From: Bacillota bacterium
GTDB taxonomy: Bacteria > Bacillota > Clostridia > Acetivibrionales > DSM-1351
Direction: 5' to 3'
DNA: 64,000 nucleotides
NCBI GenBank assembly: GCA_023444055.1
Contig: JAEZRV010000062.1
Span: 1 to 64,000, forward strand
Position 1 is the stretch's first letter. Each line of letters begins with the position of its first letter. The position numbers were made by a program, and so were the translations under genes. Shown piece after piece: positions 9,153 through 17,646 of the stretch. A model generated the notes under the pieces. That model was not told the DNA's origin. It did no database searches and saw only the letters and a list, made by a program, of their open reading frames with translations.

Positions 9153-10823
9153 TTAAAATAAACCAATAATTGTTCCATCTTCTTGTATATCGATATTTTC
9201 AGCAGCAGGTACCTTTGGAAGACCTGGCATTGTCATTATGTCACCTGTTAGTACAACGATAAACCCTGCGCCTGCAGATATTCTGACTTCTTTAACAGTA
9301 ACATCAAAGTTTTTTGGACAGCCAAGTAAAGATGGATTATCTGAAAGAGAATATTGGGTCTTAGCCATACAAATTGGGAGTTTATCAAGTCCCATTTCTT
9401 GAATCTTTGAAATAGATTTTTCAGCAGCAGCTGTGTATATTACATTATTTCCACCGTAGATTTTAGAAACAATCGTTTGCACTTTATCTTTAATAGGAGC
9501 ATTTGAATCATATATTGGAGCAAAATTTGATGTGGTAGCATCAAGAAGGTCAACTAGCTTATTTGCAAGTTCTACACCGCCTTCTCCTCCCTTTAAGAAT
9601 ACATCAGAAAAGGCAACTTCTACTCCTAAAGCACTACATTTATCGTGAACTAACTGAACCTCTTTTTCAGTATCTGTGTCAAAGTGATTAATAGCTACAA
9701 TAACAGGTACTCCAAATAACTGGAGATTTTCAATGTGTTTTTGTGCATTTGCAAAGCCTTTCGATAGTGCTTCTATATTTTCTTCCTTCAGGTTTTCTTT
9801 CTTTACACCACCATTGTACTTGAGTGCTCTTATAGTAGCTACCAAAACTACTGCATCAGGATTAAGACCAGCAAATCGGCATTTTATATCAAAAAATTTC
9901 TCTGCCCCAAGATCTGCACCGAAGCCAGCCTCTGTAATAACATAGTCAGAAAGCTTCAGAGCAAGTTTTGTAGCAGTAACGCTATTACAACCATGTGCTA
10001 TATTGGCAAATGGACCGCCGTGCATAATAGCAGGAGTACCTTCAAGTGTTTGCACAAGATTTGGCTTAATTGCATCCTTTAAGAGCAAGGTCATTGCACC
10101 ATCAACCTTTAAATCTCTTGCAGTAACAGGATTTCCAGAATAGTTGTAGCCAATAATTATTTTTCCAAGTCTATTTTTTAAATCAGTAATATCTGGTGCC
10201 AGGCATAGTATTGCCATAACTTCTGATGCAACAGTTATATTAAAGCCATCCTCTCGTGGAACTCCATTAACCTTTCCACCAAGCCCTACTATTATATTTC
10301 TAAGAGCTCTGTCATTCATGTCCATACAGCGTTTCCATATAATTTGACGAGGGTCTATATTTAAAGAATTGCCTTGTTGCAGATGGTTATCTATAGTTGC
10401 TGAAAGAAGGTTATTGGCAGCGGTAATAGCATGCATATCACCTGTAAAATGAAGATTAATATCTTCCATAGGTACAACCTGAGAATATCCACCCCCAGCA
10501 GCACCACCTTTTATTCCCATTACAGGGCCTAGAGATGGTTCACGAAGTGCAATTATAGCATTCTTTCCTATCTTGGCCATAGCCTGTCCTAAACCAACAG
10601 TAGTAGTTGTTTTACCTTCACCAGCAGGAGTTGGATTAATAGCAGTAACTAAAACAAGTTTTCCATCCTCATTATCCTTAACTTTATCCCACAATTTATC
10701 TGAAAGTTTAGCTTTATAATTCCCATATAACTCTAAATCCTCCGGATCTATACCTATTTTTTCTGCAATTTTTGTAATACGAAGAGTTTTACATTCTTGA
10801 GCAATTTGTATATCTGTAAGCAA
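9153..10823 (-). CDS. fhs: Formate-tetrahydrofolate ligase
   Basis: The enzyme forms 10-formyltetrahydrofolate from formate, tetrahydrofolate and ATP in the cytoplasm. This is the entry of formate into one-carbon metabolism and the methyl branch of the Wood-Ljungdahl pathway. The family P-loop TPAGEGKTTTT is at residues 65-75. Other hallmarks are REPSLGPVMGIKGGAAGGGY (94-113), DMHAITAANNLL, MHGGPFANIAHGCNS and TEAGFGADLGAEKF. At 556 aa it has the standard length and appears complete. The start is TTG, with AAAGGAG 8 bases upstream. No other Wood-Ljungdahl gene is adjacent, so a plain folate/purine role is also possible. Confidence 0.97.
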   Translation of the reverse strand: MLTDIQIAQECKTLRITKIAEKIGIDPEDLELYGNYKAKLSDKLWDKVKDNEDGKLVLVTAINPTPAGEGKTTTTVGLGQAMAKIGKNAIIALREPSLGPVMGIKGGAAGGGYSQVVPMEDINLHFTGDMHAITAANNLLSATIDNHLQQGNSLNIDPRQIIWKRCMDMNDRALRNIIVGLGGKVNGVPREDGFNITVASEVMAILCLAPDITDLKNRLGKIIIGYNYSGNPVTARDLKVDGAMTLLLKDAIKPNLVQTLEGTPAIMHGGPFANIAHGCNSVTATKLALKLSDYVITEAGFGADLGAEKFFDIKCRFAGLNPDAVVLVATIRALKYNGGVKKENLKEENIEALSKGFANAQKHIENLQLFGVPVIVAINHFDTDTEKEVQLVHDKCSALGVEVAFSDVFLKGGEGGVELANKLVDLLDATTSNFAPIYDSNAPIKDKVQTIVSKIYGGNNVIYTAAAEKSISKIQEMGLDKLPICMAKTQYSLSDNPSLLGCPKNFDVTVKEVRISAGAGFIVVLTGDIMTMPGLPKVPAAENIDIQEDGTIIGLF

Positions 10824-11288
10824 TTTTAAATTCTCCTTTCTAAAAATAATAAAAAATATTATTGTATAATGCTAAAATGAATATAATAATGATTAAATTT
10901 TTTGCTTTTGGTTTATATATTTTCTAAGAAAAAATATCAATACTATATAGTTTCAATGAAATTATTTACTTGAAAATATTATATATCTTTACAGATGAGT
11001 AATTCAACATAATTAAGTAATTTGATGAGATACTATTCACAAAGCATAATTATAAGGCATAAAATGAATTATAATAAAGTTTAACCTTAAGTAAGTTACA
11101 TACTTCTCCATAAACCGTTTATATTAAAAGTATTAAACGCCGGCTTGAGATTTTTAAAGACTTTAGGAGTCATAATCCACTTTAGACTATTATTTTATAC
11201 TTAGGGTTATTATATGCCAGTATAAAAAATAATTAGTAATATTATTAAAAAAAGTTGGCATACTAAACTAAGAGGGGAAGAAATTATT
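10824..11288. other. Gene-free stretch between fhs and the yabG fragment
   Basis: About 465 AT-rich bases between divergent genes. I see no THF-riboswitch-like structure before fhs, no long hairpin and no coding frame. Promoters for fhs and the yabG-like ORF must lie here but no consensus pair stands out. Confidence 0.4.
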
Positions 11289-11492
11289 ATGCAAATCGAA
11301 ATAGGAAACTTAGTTTATAGGAAATCATATGAAAAAGATGTTCTTTTTAGAGTATCAGACATAATATTTGATAAGGGTAAAAAAATTATTATATTAAAAG
11401 GTGTAAATGTAAGATTGCTAGCTGATGCAGAAGAAGATGATTTAGATATCATAGGGTATGATAAAAGTAAATTGTCAGGAAATATTTTATAG
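11289..11492 (+). CDS. YabG N-terminal domain only (truncated)
   Basis: A 67-aa ORF that matches the N-terminal domain of the sporulation protease YabG: a start like MQIEIGNLVYRKSYEKDVLF and then ILKGVNVRLLADAEEDDLD. The position directly before veg is where yabG lies in Bacillus. Full YabG is about 290 aa, and the peptidase domain is absent; only 55 bases separate this stop from the first veg promoter, leaving no room for a remnant. It has its own good ribosome-binding site (GAGGGGAAG). It is either a decayed yabG after deletion of its 3' part or a stand-alone small domain. The homology comes from remembered family sequence. Confidence 0.65.
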   Translation: MQIEIGNLVYRKSYEKDVLFRVSDIIFDKGKKIIILKGVNVRLLADAEEDDLDIIGYDKSKLSGNIL

Positions 11493-11547
11493 TAATTCCC
11501 CAGAACATATCAAATGAGGCTATATATGGATGGGTAATAAAAAATAC

Positions 11548-11576
11548 TTGACATATAAGCTGTTCACTTGTATAAT
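11548..11576 (+). promoter_or_regulatory. Consensus sigmaA promoter P1 of veg
   Basis: TTGACA (11548-11553), a 17-bp spacer and TATAAT (11571-11576): a perfect housekeeping promoter, 65 bp before the veg start. Confidence 0.9.
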
Positions 11577-11585
11577 ATAATATTT

Positions 11586-11614
11586 TTGACAAGAATCAAA
11601 TTTTGTGATATAAT
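11586..11614 (+). promoter_or_regulatory. Consensus sigmaA promoter P2 of veg
   Basis: A second perfect TTGACA (11586-11591), 17-bp spacer, TATAAT (11609-11614), only 38 bp downstream of P1 and 27 bp before the veg start. The two in tandem predict very strong constitutive expression. Confidence 0.9.
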
Positions 11615-11641
11615 TAACTAAACTGATGAAGAGGTGATATC

Positions 11642-11908
11642 ATGATAGATAGAGGAGAACTTTTTCAGATAAAAAGAGATATTGAAGGTTGTATAGGTGA
11701 GAAGGTACAGCTTAGAGCGAATAAAGGCCGCAAAAAATCTTTTATTAGAGAAGGCGTTCTTGAAAATACTTACCCAAGTATTTTCGTAGTAAAGTTCGAA
11801 AATGCATATGATAATACCAGAAGGGTTTCATATAGCTACACTGATGTTCTAACAAAAGCAGTTGAATTAGTTGTATATAAAGATGACAAAAAGATTCAGG
11901 TATGCTAG
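11642..11908 (+). CDS. veg: Veg family protein
   Basis: An 88-aa protein of the Veg family, found next to yabG and ispE in Bacillus, where it is linked to biofilm gene control. It has the family pattern IKRDIEGCIGEKVQLRANKG, then GVLENTYPSIFVVKFE and RRVSYSYTDVLTKAVEL, a small beta-barrel-like domain. The ATG follows GAGGTGATATC. Two perfect consensus promoters precede it and a strong terminator follows, so it forms a highly expressed single-gene unit. Its molecular target in clostridia is unknown. Confidence 0.9.
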   Translation: MIDRGELFQIKRDIEGCIGEKVQLRANKGRKKSFIREGVLENTYPSIFVVKFENAYDNTRRVSYSYTDVLTKAVELVVYKDDKKIQVC

Positions 11909-12004
11909 GTTTAAGTGATATTTTTACCATAGTAATGTTAAAGGTATAATCCTTATATTCATTATCATAAGCTTTCTGAGAAAAACTTAAAAATATAATT
12001 TAAC

Positions 12005-12038
12005 AAAAAAGAGACTTTTTATATTGAGTCTCTTTTTT
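12005..12038 (+). terminator. Terminator after veg
   Basis: A perfect 12-bp stem AAAAAAGAGACT / AGTCTCTTTTTT, 10-nt loop, with a T-run. It lies about 100 bp after the veg stop. Confidence 0.9.
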
Positions 12039-12209
12039 GCATTTCAAAAGTCACATTTATTTTCTTTAAACTTAAAAATAAGTTTAAATTATATGGTATA
12101 TTTCTATATTTTTATAAATATATATCAAATAGCAGAATCATTTTGTTTGTTAGGTTTTTACCTAAAAATGCGAAATGTTATTTATGGTGAAATAGGGGAG
12201 GATGGAGAG

Positions 12210-13778
12210 ATGTCTCTGGAGTTGATAAAAGAGGCCTTTAAGGTAAATAATATGATAGGTGAGGATACGATTCAGACTGTTATTGATAATGATATAATTG
12301 TTCCGGATACAAAGCCGGACATCGCCAGGGTACTTCATCTTGATGGTGATGTTTTTATTACTGGATGTGATACAGGTACTGATAGAGTAGTTATATCAGG
12401 TTGTATTGTATGTAAAATACTTTACATATCTGATAATGAAACAAAAAGCATAAAAGGAATTGTATCAAATATTCCGTTTTCTGAAACGATTGATATTCAA
12501 GATGTTAGAAGTGGAATGAAAAGTAGGGCTAGGGCAATAATTGAACACATGGATTATAACTTGCTAAATGGAAGAAAGATAAACGTTAAAACAATTTTGT
12601 CAAAAAGTGTTAAAGTGTATGACGAGATAGAGAGAGAAATATCATCTAATATCGCTGGTATAGATGATATTCAAGTTTTAAAAGACTCTGTAGTGCTTAA
12701 TACTTTTCTTGGCAGTAACAAAGTTAATTTTATAATTAAAGAAGATTTAGAGCTTTCATCTAGCAAACCTACTATTAGCGAAATTGTTAGAAACGATGTA
12801 AAGATATCAAATAAGGAATTTAAAATTACTGATGGTAAGATATTTGTAAATAGTGATATAGGCATTTCTACTCTATATATTGCAGATGATGAAGAACGGA
12901 GTCTACAATTTATGGAAAATGAGCTGGTCTTTAATCAGTATGTTGAATTAGAGAATGTAGACGAGAATACAATAGTAGATGTTGACTATGACTTAGTCGA
13001 TTATAAGATTGATGCTGTTGAAGATACAGATGGAGAGCTTAGACTGATTAGAGCAGAAATAGCATTAAATATCTATGTTAATGGGGTATGCCAAAGAACA
13101 ATAGAAGTGTTATCTGATGCATATAGTCCAAAATCAAAGATTGTGTTAGAAAGACAGCAGCTTAACATAGATGAAATGTTCTCTGAAAATAGAAGCCAAA
13201 TATCTATTAGAGATACGATAGCTCTTAATGATTGTAATCCTTCAGTTGCAGAAATATTTAATGTTCTATGCAATTATAATGTTTCTGATAGTAGGATAGA
13301 GGACAATAAAGTTGTTATTGAAGGTTCTGTAGAAAATAATATTCTTTATTTGGCAAATAATGAGGAACAGCCTGTGTTCTGTCTTAAAAAGGAAATACCA
13401 TTTACACATGAAATCGAAATAAAGGGCATCAAAAGTAGTATGATTGCGGATATTTCATTAGAGGTAGAGCATTGCAACTATAGTATGATAACATCAGATC
13501 AGGTAGAAATAAGGAATGTAATTGGGGTTAATACAAAGGTTCAAACTAAAAAAATAGTACCTATAATTAATAAAGTCAATGAAAATATGTTAGATGAGAT
13601 AAAGATGTTATCATTACCTAGTGTAATTGTATATATTACACAGCCGGGTGATAGTTTGTGGAAAATAGCAAAGAAATATGGTACGACTGTGGATGAGTTG
13701 ATGAAATTAAACAATTTATCTGATATGGATATATTAATGCCGGGACAGCAAATCCTTATTCTAAAAAAAGCAGTATAA
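12210..13778 (+). CDS. sipL: SipL-like SPOCS/LysM spore morphogenesis protein
   Basis: A 522-aa protein with DUF3794 (SPOCS) domains and a C-terminal LysM motif, the architecture of SipL, which in Clostridioides difficile binds SpoIVA and is needed for coat assembly around the forespore. The N-terminus has IGEDTIQTVIDNDIIVPDTK (about 16-35) and the LysM is YITQPGDSLWKIAKKYGTTV onward (about 472-516). The ATG at 12210 follows GGGGAGGATGGAGAG; extending upstream to a TTG at 12024 would run into the veg terminator, so I rejected that start. Bacillus has a small acid-soluble protein gene (sspF) here instead. Expression in the mother cell is expected. Confidence 0.85.
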   Translation: MSLELIKEAFKVNNMIGEDTIQTVIDNDIIVPDTKPDIARVLHLDGDVFITGCDTGTDRVVISGCIVCKILYISDNETKSIKGIVSNIPFSETIDIQDVRSGMKSRARAIIEHMDYNLLNGRKINVKTILSKSVKVYDEIEREISSNIAGIDDIQVLKDSVVLNTFLGSNKVNFIIKEDLELSSSKPTISEIVRNDVKISNKEFKITDGKIFVNSDIGISTLYIADDEERSLQFMENELVFNQYVELENVDENTIVDVDYDLVDYKIDAVEDTDGELRLIRAEIALNIYVNGVCQRTIEVLSDAYSPKSKIVLERQQLNIDEMFSENRSQISIRDTIALNDCNPSVAEIFNVLCNYNVSDSRIEDNKVVIEGSVENNILYLANNEEQPVFCLKKEIPFTHEIEIKGIKSSMIADISLEVEHCNYSMITSDQVEIRNVIGVNTKVQTKKIVPIINKVNENMLDEIKMLSLPSVIVYITQPGDSLWKIAKKYGTTVDELMKLNNLSDMDILMPGQQILILKKAV

Positions 13779-13806
13779 AAATAATTATATTAATCTAATT
13801 TTAAAT

Positions 13807-13898
13807 GGGTTGTTGCAAAACATCTTTTAACCACATTATATAGTTTAGGCTGAAAACCTAGGCAGAGACAATGGTTAAGATGTATTTTGAGACAGCCC
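13807..13898 (+). repeat. Small palindromic repeat, family 1, copy 2
   Basis: A 92-bp imperfect palindrome: GGGTTGTTGCAAAA-CATCTT against AAGATGTATTTTGAGACAGCCC, with TTAACCA pairing TGGTTAA and the core TTTAGGCTGAAAACCTAGG. Same orientation as copy 3. It sits between sipL and ispE and could also end sipL transcription, since T-rich DNA follows. Confidence 0.75.
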
Positions 13899-14012
13899 TT
13901 TATTTATATTGATGGCAGTATTGATTTAGTAGAATAGTTGCATTATCTTGTATTTTTATTATAATTTATATATTGAATATAAGGTGTAAAAGCTCATGAT
14001 TAGTGATTCTTA

Positions 14013-14041
14013 TTGATTATAAATTGTACATTGTATATAAT
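14013..14041 (+). promoter_or_regulatory. Promoter of ispE
   Basis: TTGATT, 17-bp spacer, TATAAT; the -10 ends 41 bp before the ispE ATG. A near-consensus housekeeping promoter. Confidence 0.7.
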
Positions 14042-14082
14042 AAACTTATAAGAATATTAAAAAATTAAAGGATTTTAAATAA

Positions 14083-14928
14083 ATGATTTCATTAGAAGCA
14101 CACGCTAAAATAAATCTGTCTTTAGACGTATTAAATAAAAGGGAAGACGGATACCATGATTTAAGAATGATTATGCAAACAATACAGCTATATGATAATA
14201 TATCTATTCAGGAAATCCGATCTGGAGTAGAAATAGATTGTGTTGCTTCATATGTTCCCAATAATAACACAAATATAGCATGTAAAGCTGCTGAGGCAAT
14301 GATTAGCAAATATAATTTGGATGCTGGAGTTAAAATAAAAATAGATAAAAGGATTCCCGTTGCTGCAGGTCTAGCAGGGGGAAGTTCAGATGCAGCTGCT
14401 GTAATAAAGGGCATTAATTCTCTTTTTAATCTTGGTATTGGACAAGGTGAGCTAATGGAAATAGGCCGAACAATAGGGGCAGATGTCCCATATTGTATTT
14501 TGGGTGGTACGGCATTAGCAGAGGGTATTGGTGAAAAGCTTACACAGCTACCAGTACTCAGTGGTATCCAGATTTTAATTATTAAACCTAGAGTAGGTGT
14601 TTCTACTGCATGGGTTTATAAAAATTTGGACTTAAATAAAATTAATGAAAGGCCTGATACAGAAGCACTTATTTCAGCAATAAAAAGTAAGGATATCAAA
14701 TTTATTGCTTCTAATATGAAGAATGTATTAGAGAGTGTTACAGTTGTAAAACAGCCTATAATAGAGAAAATTAAGGAAACGCTTCTGGAGAAAGGTGCAA
14801 TAGGAAGTATGATGAGTGGAAGTGGACCATCTGTATTTGGAATTTTTGATGATAAGGAAAAAGCAAAAAATGCCTATAATGAAATGAACAAAAGTATGAA
14901 TGAATGTATTTTAACTTATACTGTATAA
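14083..14928 (+). CDS. ispE: 4-diphosphocytidyl-2-C-methyl-D-erythritol kinase
   Basis: IspE phosphorylates 4-diphosphocytidyl-2-C-methylerythritol with ATP in the non-mevalonate (MEP) isoprenoid pathway, in the cytoplasm. GHMP kinase features are clear: AHAKINLSLDVLNKREDGYH at the N-terminus, the ATP loop IPVAAGLAGGSSDAAAV (about 89-105), GADVPYCILGGTALAEG and the C-terminal MMSGSGPSVFGIF. The 281 aa length is typical. The neighbourhood (yabG fragment, veg) is the conserved one. A near-consensus promoter lies just upstream, and a hairpin terminator at 14972-15021 follows. Confidence 0.97.
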   Translation: MISLEAHAKINLSLDVLNKREDGYHDLRMIMQTIQLYDNISIQEIRSGVEIDCVASYVPNNNTNIACKAAEAMISKYNLDAGVKIKIDKRIPVAAGLAGGSSDAAAVIKGINSLFNLGIGQGELMEIGRTIGADVPYCILGGTALAEGIGEKLTQLPVLSGIQILIIKPRVGVSTAWVYKNLDLNKINERPDTEALISAIKSKDIKFIASNMKNVLESVTVVKQPIIEKIKETLLEKGAIGSMMSGSGPSVFGIFDDKEKAKNAYNEMNKSMNECILTYTV

Positions 14929-14940
14929 AAATAAAATGAT

Positions 14941-14971
14941 TAGTGCTCAATGAGGTGTGGAGGTTAGCATG
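14941..14971 (+). promoter_or_regulatory. Hairpin-SD leader, first copy before GntR gene
   Basis: TAGTGCTCAATGAGGTGTGG then AGGTTAGCATG. It is a near-duplicate of 15057-15084 (TAGTGCCCAAGTGAGGCGTG then GAGGTTAGT), and both belong to the recurring TGCC..GGC-TGGAGGTT leader type. It leads into a 27-codon ORF that coincides with a terminator hairpin. Confidence 0.55.
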
Positions 14972-15052
14972 AAAAATGCGAAGTTTACATTTCTTGCATT
15001 CACCGTTATCTTCGCATTTTTTGAGCAAACAAGCAATGACCATGTTTATTAA
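14969..15052 (+). CDS. Possible 27-aa leader peptide
   Basis: A short ORF with an excellent ribosome-binding site (GTGGAGG, 7 bases before the ATG). It encodes a mostly hydrophobic 27-residue peptide that begins MKNAKFTFLAFTVIFAFF. Its coding sequence overlaps the terminator hairpin 14972-15021, so translation would interfere with hairpin formation. It could be a leader peptide controlling read-through into the GntR gene, or a chance ORF behind a duplicated leader. I know of no homologue. Confidence 0.3.
   Translation: MKNAKFTFLAFTVIFAFFEQTSNDHVY
14972..15022 (+). terminator. Terminator after ispE
   Basis: A perfect 12-bp stem AAAAATGCGAAG / CTTCGCATTTTT, 26-nt loop, ending in a T-run. It separates ispE from the GntR-type regulator. 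Confidence 0.75.
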
Positions 15053-15091
15053 ATTTTAGTGCCCAAGTGAGGCGTGGAGGTTAGTATAATG
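15053..15091 (+). promoter_or_regulatory. Hairpin-SD leader, second copy before GntR gene
   Basis: TTTTAGTGCCCAAGTGAGGC followed by GTGGAGGTTAGTATAATG. It can form a small GCC..GGC hairpin directly before the Shine-Dalgarno of the GntR gene. It duplicates 14941-14967 with few changes. Confidence 0.55.
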
Positions 15092-15769
15092 GCAGGTAAA
15101 TTATCAAAAATAAATTTGAATGACTATAAACCATTGAGAGAAGTTATCTTTAATTCATTAAGAGAAGCTATAATAATTGGGGAGTTACGTCCAGGTGAGA
15201 GACTAATGGAAGTACAGCTTGCTGAAAAAATGGGTGTTAGCAGGACTCCGGTAAGAGAGGCTATCAGAAAATTAGAACTTGAAGGTCTTGTAAATATGAT
15301 TCCAAGAAAAGGTGCACATGTAGCCGAACTATCTGTTAAGGATATAATGGATGTGTTAGAGGTAAGAGCATCCTTAGATGGCTTGGCAACATCCCTTGCA
15401 GCACAAAGAATAACTGATGATGAATTGAAGGAATTAAAATATATTAATGGGCAATTTTCTAGTTATATTGAGAGAGAGAATATTAATAGTTCTATTAAGA
15501 AGGACGTTGAATTCCATGATATTATATATAAAGCATCTAGGAATGATAAGCTAATATCTATTTTAAATAATCTTAGGGAACAGGTGCAAAGATTCAGGGT
15601 TATATATATTAAAGACTATAGCAGTCCTAAAAATCTTATAAAAGAGCATAATGATATTTTTGAGGCAATGGAAACAAGAAATATAGAGGCAGCAAGAAAT
15701 CTTGCAAAAACACATATTGTAAATCAAGAAGCTACAATATTAAACTCTTTAAAACATCAGAAAAAATAG
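15089..15769 (+). CDS. GntR-family regulator, FadR/FCD subfamily
   Basis: A 226-aa transcription regulator. The N-terminal winged helix-turn-helix covers about residues 10-78 (GELRPGERLMEVQLAEKMGV, then SRTPVREAIRKLELEGLV). The C-terminal all-helical FCD ligand domain covers about 85-215, with metal-binding-type residues in FHDIIYKASRN and AKTHI. The ligand and operator are unknown. I chose the ATG at 15089, eight bases after GGAGG, over an in-frame GTG at 15074 that lies in the ribosome-binding region. The gene follows a duplicated leader and precedes the AAA/PspA cluster after a 143-bp gap, so it may or may not control that cluster. Confidence 0.87.
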   Translation: MAGKLSKINLNDYKPLREVIFNSLREAIIIGELRPGERLMEVQLAEKMGVSRTPVREAIRKLELEGLVNMIPRKGAHVAELSVKDIMDVLEVRASLDGLATSLAAQRITDDELKELKYINGQFSSYIERENINSSIKKDVEFHDIIYKASRNDKLISILNNLREQVQRFRVIYIKDYSSPKNLIKEHNDIFEAMETRNIEAARNLAKTHIVNQEATILNSLKHQKK

Positions 15770-15912
15770 TTGTTTTTCTGTAACCATTTGCAGACATTTT
15801 TCAATTTTTTGTATATAATTAATGTAACACAAAATCTAATATCGTAATTATTTTGTAAGTTATAAATTAAATATTAGATATTAATAAAAAATAATTTTAA
15901 AAGGATAAAAAA

Positions 15913-17514
15913 ATGTGGTTTAACGAATTTCTTTCAAAATATAAGTCTGGAATTTCGCATGAATTTTTGTTTTATTTTAATGTTAAAGATATTATGGACA
16001 ATACTAGAAATTTCTTTAGATACGTAGATGATGAATTTATTAAAGAAAGAAATTTTGGTATTGTTGCTTTTTATGATATATCTAGAGGTCTTACTTTCCT
16101 AGAGCCTGCCATGGAGCGTGAGTTTATTAAGATTGCTGGAAATGAGGTAGCAAGCCTATTTCACTCTCTTCCATCTAGGATATTTCCCTTTATTGATATA
16201 GCTTTGAGAAACACAAAAATGGCTCTGTTTGTTGATCATGCAGAAAAAATTGTACCGACAGGAGATATAGGAAGTATGACACTTGAGGAGCGAATGGCAC
16301 TTATCTGGCTATCTGAGTGGTCAGTTAATTCCAAAATTTCTGCTGTTGGAAGTACAATATTTATGCTTGCAGATAATCTAGCAGGAATAAGTCATGAGTT
16401 TTTAAAGCCAGCTTATAGGATTGAACCAATTCTGGTTGAACTTCCAAATGAAAGTGATAGAAAGAGCTTTATTGAGTATTTGTTGCAAGATAAGGCAATA
16501 AAATCACTAATATCTGTAGATGAATTTGCAAAGCTTTCATCTGGATTAAATAGAAAAAGTATTAAGGATATCAAGCTGAAAGCTGAGGCAGAAGGAGTGC
16601 CTATTAGCTTTGATTTCATTAAAGAAAAGAAGCATGATGTCTTAAAGAAGGAATATGGAGATGTTTTAGATTTTATTTACCCAGAAATAGATTTTGAAAA
16701 TTTAGGTGGTATGGAATCAGCAAAAGCTTACTTGACTAAAAATATTATTGAACCAATACGTAGAGGTGATTCAAGAAGAGTCCCAATGGGAATACTTTTA
16801 TGTGGACCATCTGGTACTGGAAAAACCCTTTTAGTTGAAGCATTAGCAAAAGCCAGTGGATTTAATTGTGTAAAAATTGATATGTCAAGAATTTTAGGTC
16901 AGTATGTTGGAGAAAGCGAAAAGAACTTTAAGAAGTGTTTGTTAGGAGCTCAATCACAAGAACCAGTAATTGTTTTTGTTGATGAAATAGATACAGCCTT
17001 TAGAAGAGGTGATTCTGGGGATAGTGGAGTAAGTAGAAATATTTTTAGTGAATTTTTGCAGTTTACTAGTAATACAAATAATAGGGGGAAAATAATTTTT
17101 ATTGCAGCAACAAATAGACCTGACCTTATTGATGCCGCATTAAAAAGAGCTGGAAGATTTGATAAGAAGATTCCGATTCTTTTACCTGAGGCAGAAGAGC
17201 GTGCAGAAATTTTTAAAATAATAATAAATAAATATGGAATCGAAACAGATATACAAGACTATCTTTCCATATCAAAATTAGCTGAGAATTATACTGGAGC
17301 AGAGATTGATACAGTTGTAAGAAAGGCATATGAAATTGCATGTAATAAAAATGAAGATCATCCTGTAATAACTGCACAAATACTTGAAGATGCACTTAAA
17401 AAATGCAGACCAAGTACGCAAGATGTAGAGTTTATGACAGAACTTGCAATTGAAGAGTGTGATGATATTGATTTGTTACCTAAAAAATATTGGGAAAGAT
17501 TTAAAAAAAATTAA
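15913..17514 (+). CDS. Ycf46-like AAA+ ATPase next to PspA
   Basis: A 533-aa protein with two AAA modules. The N-terminal half (about 1-240) resembles a degenerate AAA domain without a Walker A loop (FVDHAEKIVP in the Walker B position, then ILVELPNESDRKSFI), as in Ycf46-type proteins. The C-terminal module is complete: Walker A GPSGTGKT (298-305), pore-loop GQYVGESEKNF, Walker B VIVFVDEID (D357, E358), sensor ATNRPDLID and arginine fingers in RAGRFDKK, then the helical lid. It is likely a hexameric remodelling ATPase. The next gene encodes PspA, an ESCRT-III superfamily protein, so it may disassemble PspA assemblies much as Vps4 acts on ESCRT-III (inference). Confidence 0.82.
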   Translation: MWFNEFLSKYKSGISHEFLFYFNVKDIMDNTRNFFRYVDDEFIKERNFGIVAFYDISRGLTFLEPAMEREFIKIAGNEVASLFHSLPSRIFPFIDIALRNTKMALFVDHAEKIVPTGDIGSMTLEERMALIWLSEWSVNSKISAVGSTIFMLADNLAGISHEFLKPAYRIEPILVELPNESDRKSFIEYLLQDKAIKSLISVDEFAKLSSGLNRKSIKDIKLKAEAEGVPISFDFIKEKKHDVLKKEYGDVLDFIYPEIDFENLGGMESAKAYLTKNIIEPIRRGDSRRVPMGILLCGPSGTGKTLLVEALAKASGFNCVKIDMSRILGQYVGESEKNFKKCLLGAQSQEPVIVFVDEIDTAFRRGDSGDSGVSRNIFSEFLQFTSNTNNRGKIIFIAATNRPDLIDAALKRAGRFDKKIPILLPEAEERAEIFKIIINKYGIETDIQDYLSISKLAENYTGAEIDTVVRKAYEIACNKNEDHPVITAQILEDALKKCRPSTQDVEFMTELAIEECDDIDLLPKKYWERFKKN

Positions 17515-17646
17515 AAACTAAAAGTGTTTTACTTATTTTAGTGTTTACTTTATGTGATTTTTATTATAAATTAATTGTATAGACTATTATTAATACAATG
17601 AAAAATTAACTATAAAAAATATTTGAATATTTTAGGAGGTAAATTA

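Noticed and set aside
10824..11000. THF riboswitch upstream of fhs
   Set aside because: No conserved riboswitch structure could be recognised in the AT-rich leader.
12024..12209. Upstream extension of the SipL-like gene from a TTG
   Set aside because: It starts within the veg terminator hairpin and has no ribosome-binding site; the ATG at 12210 has both.
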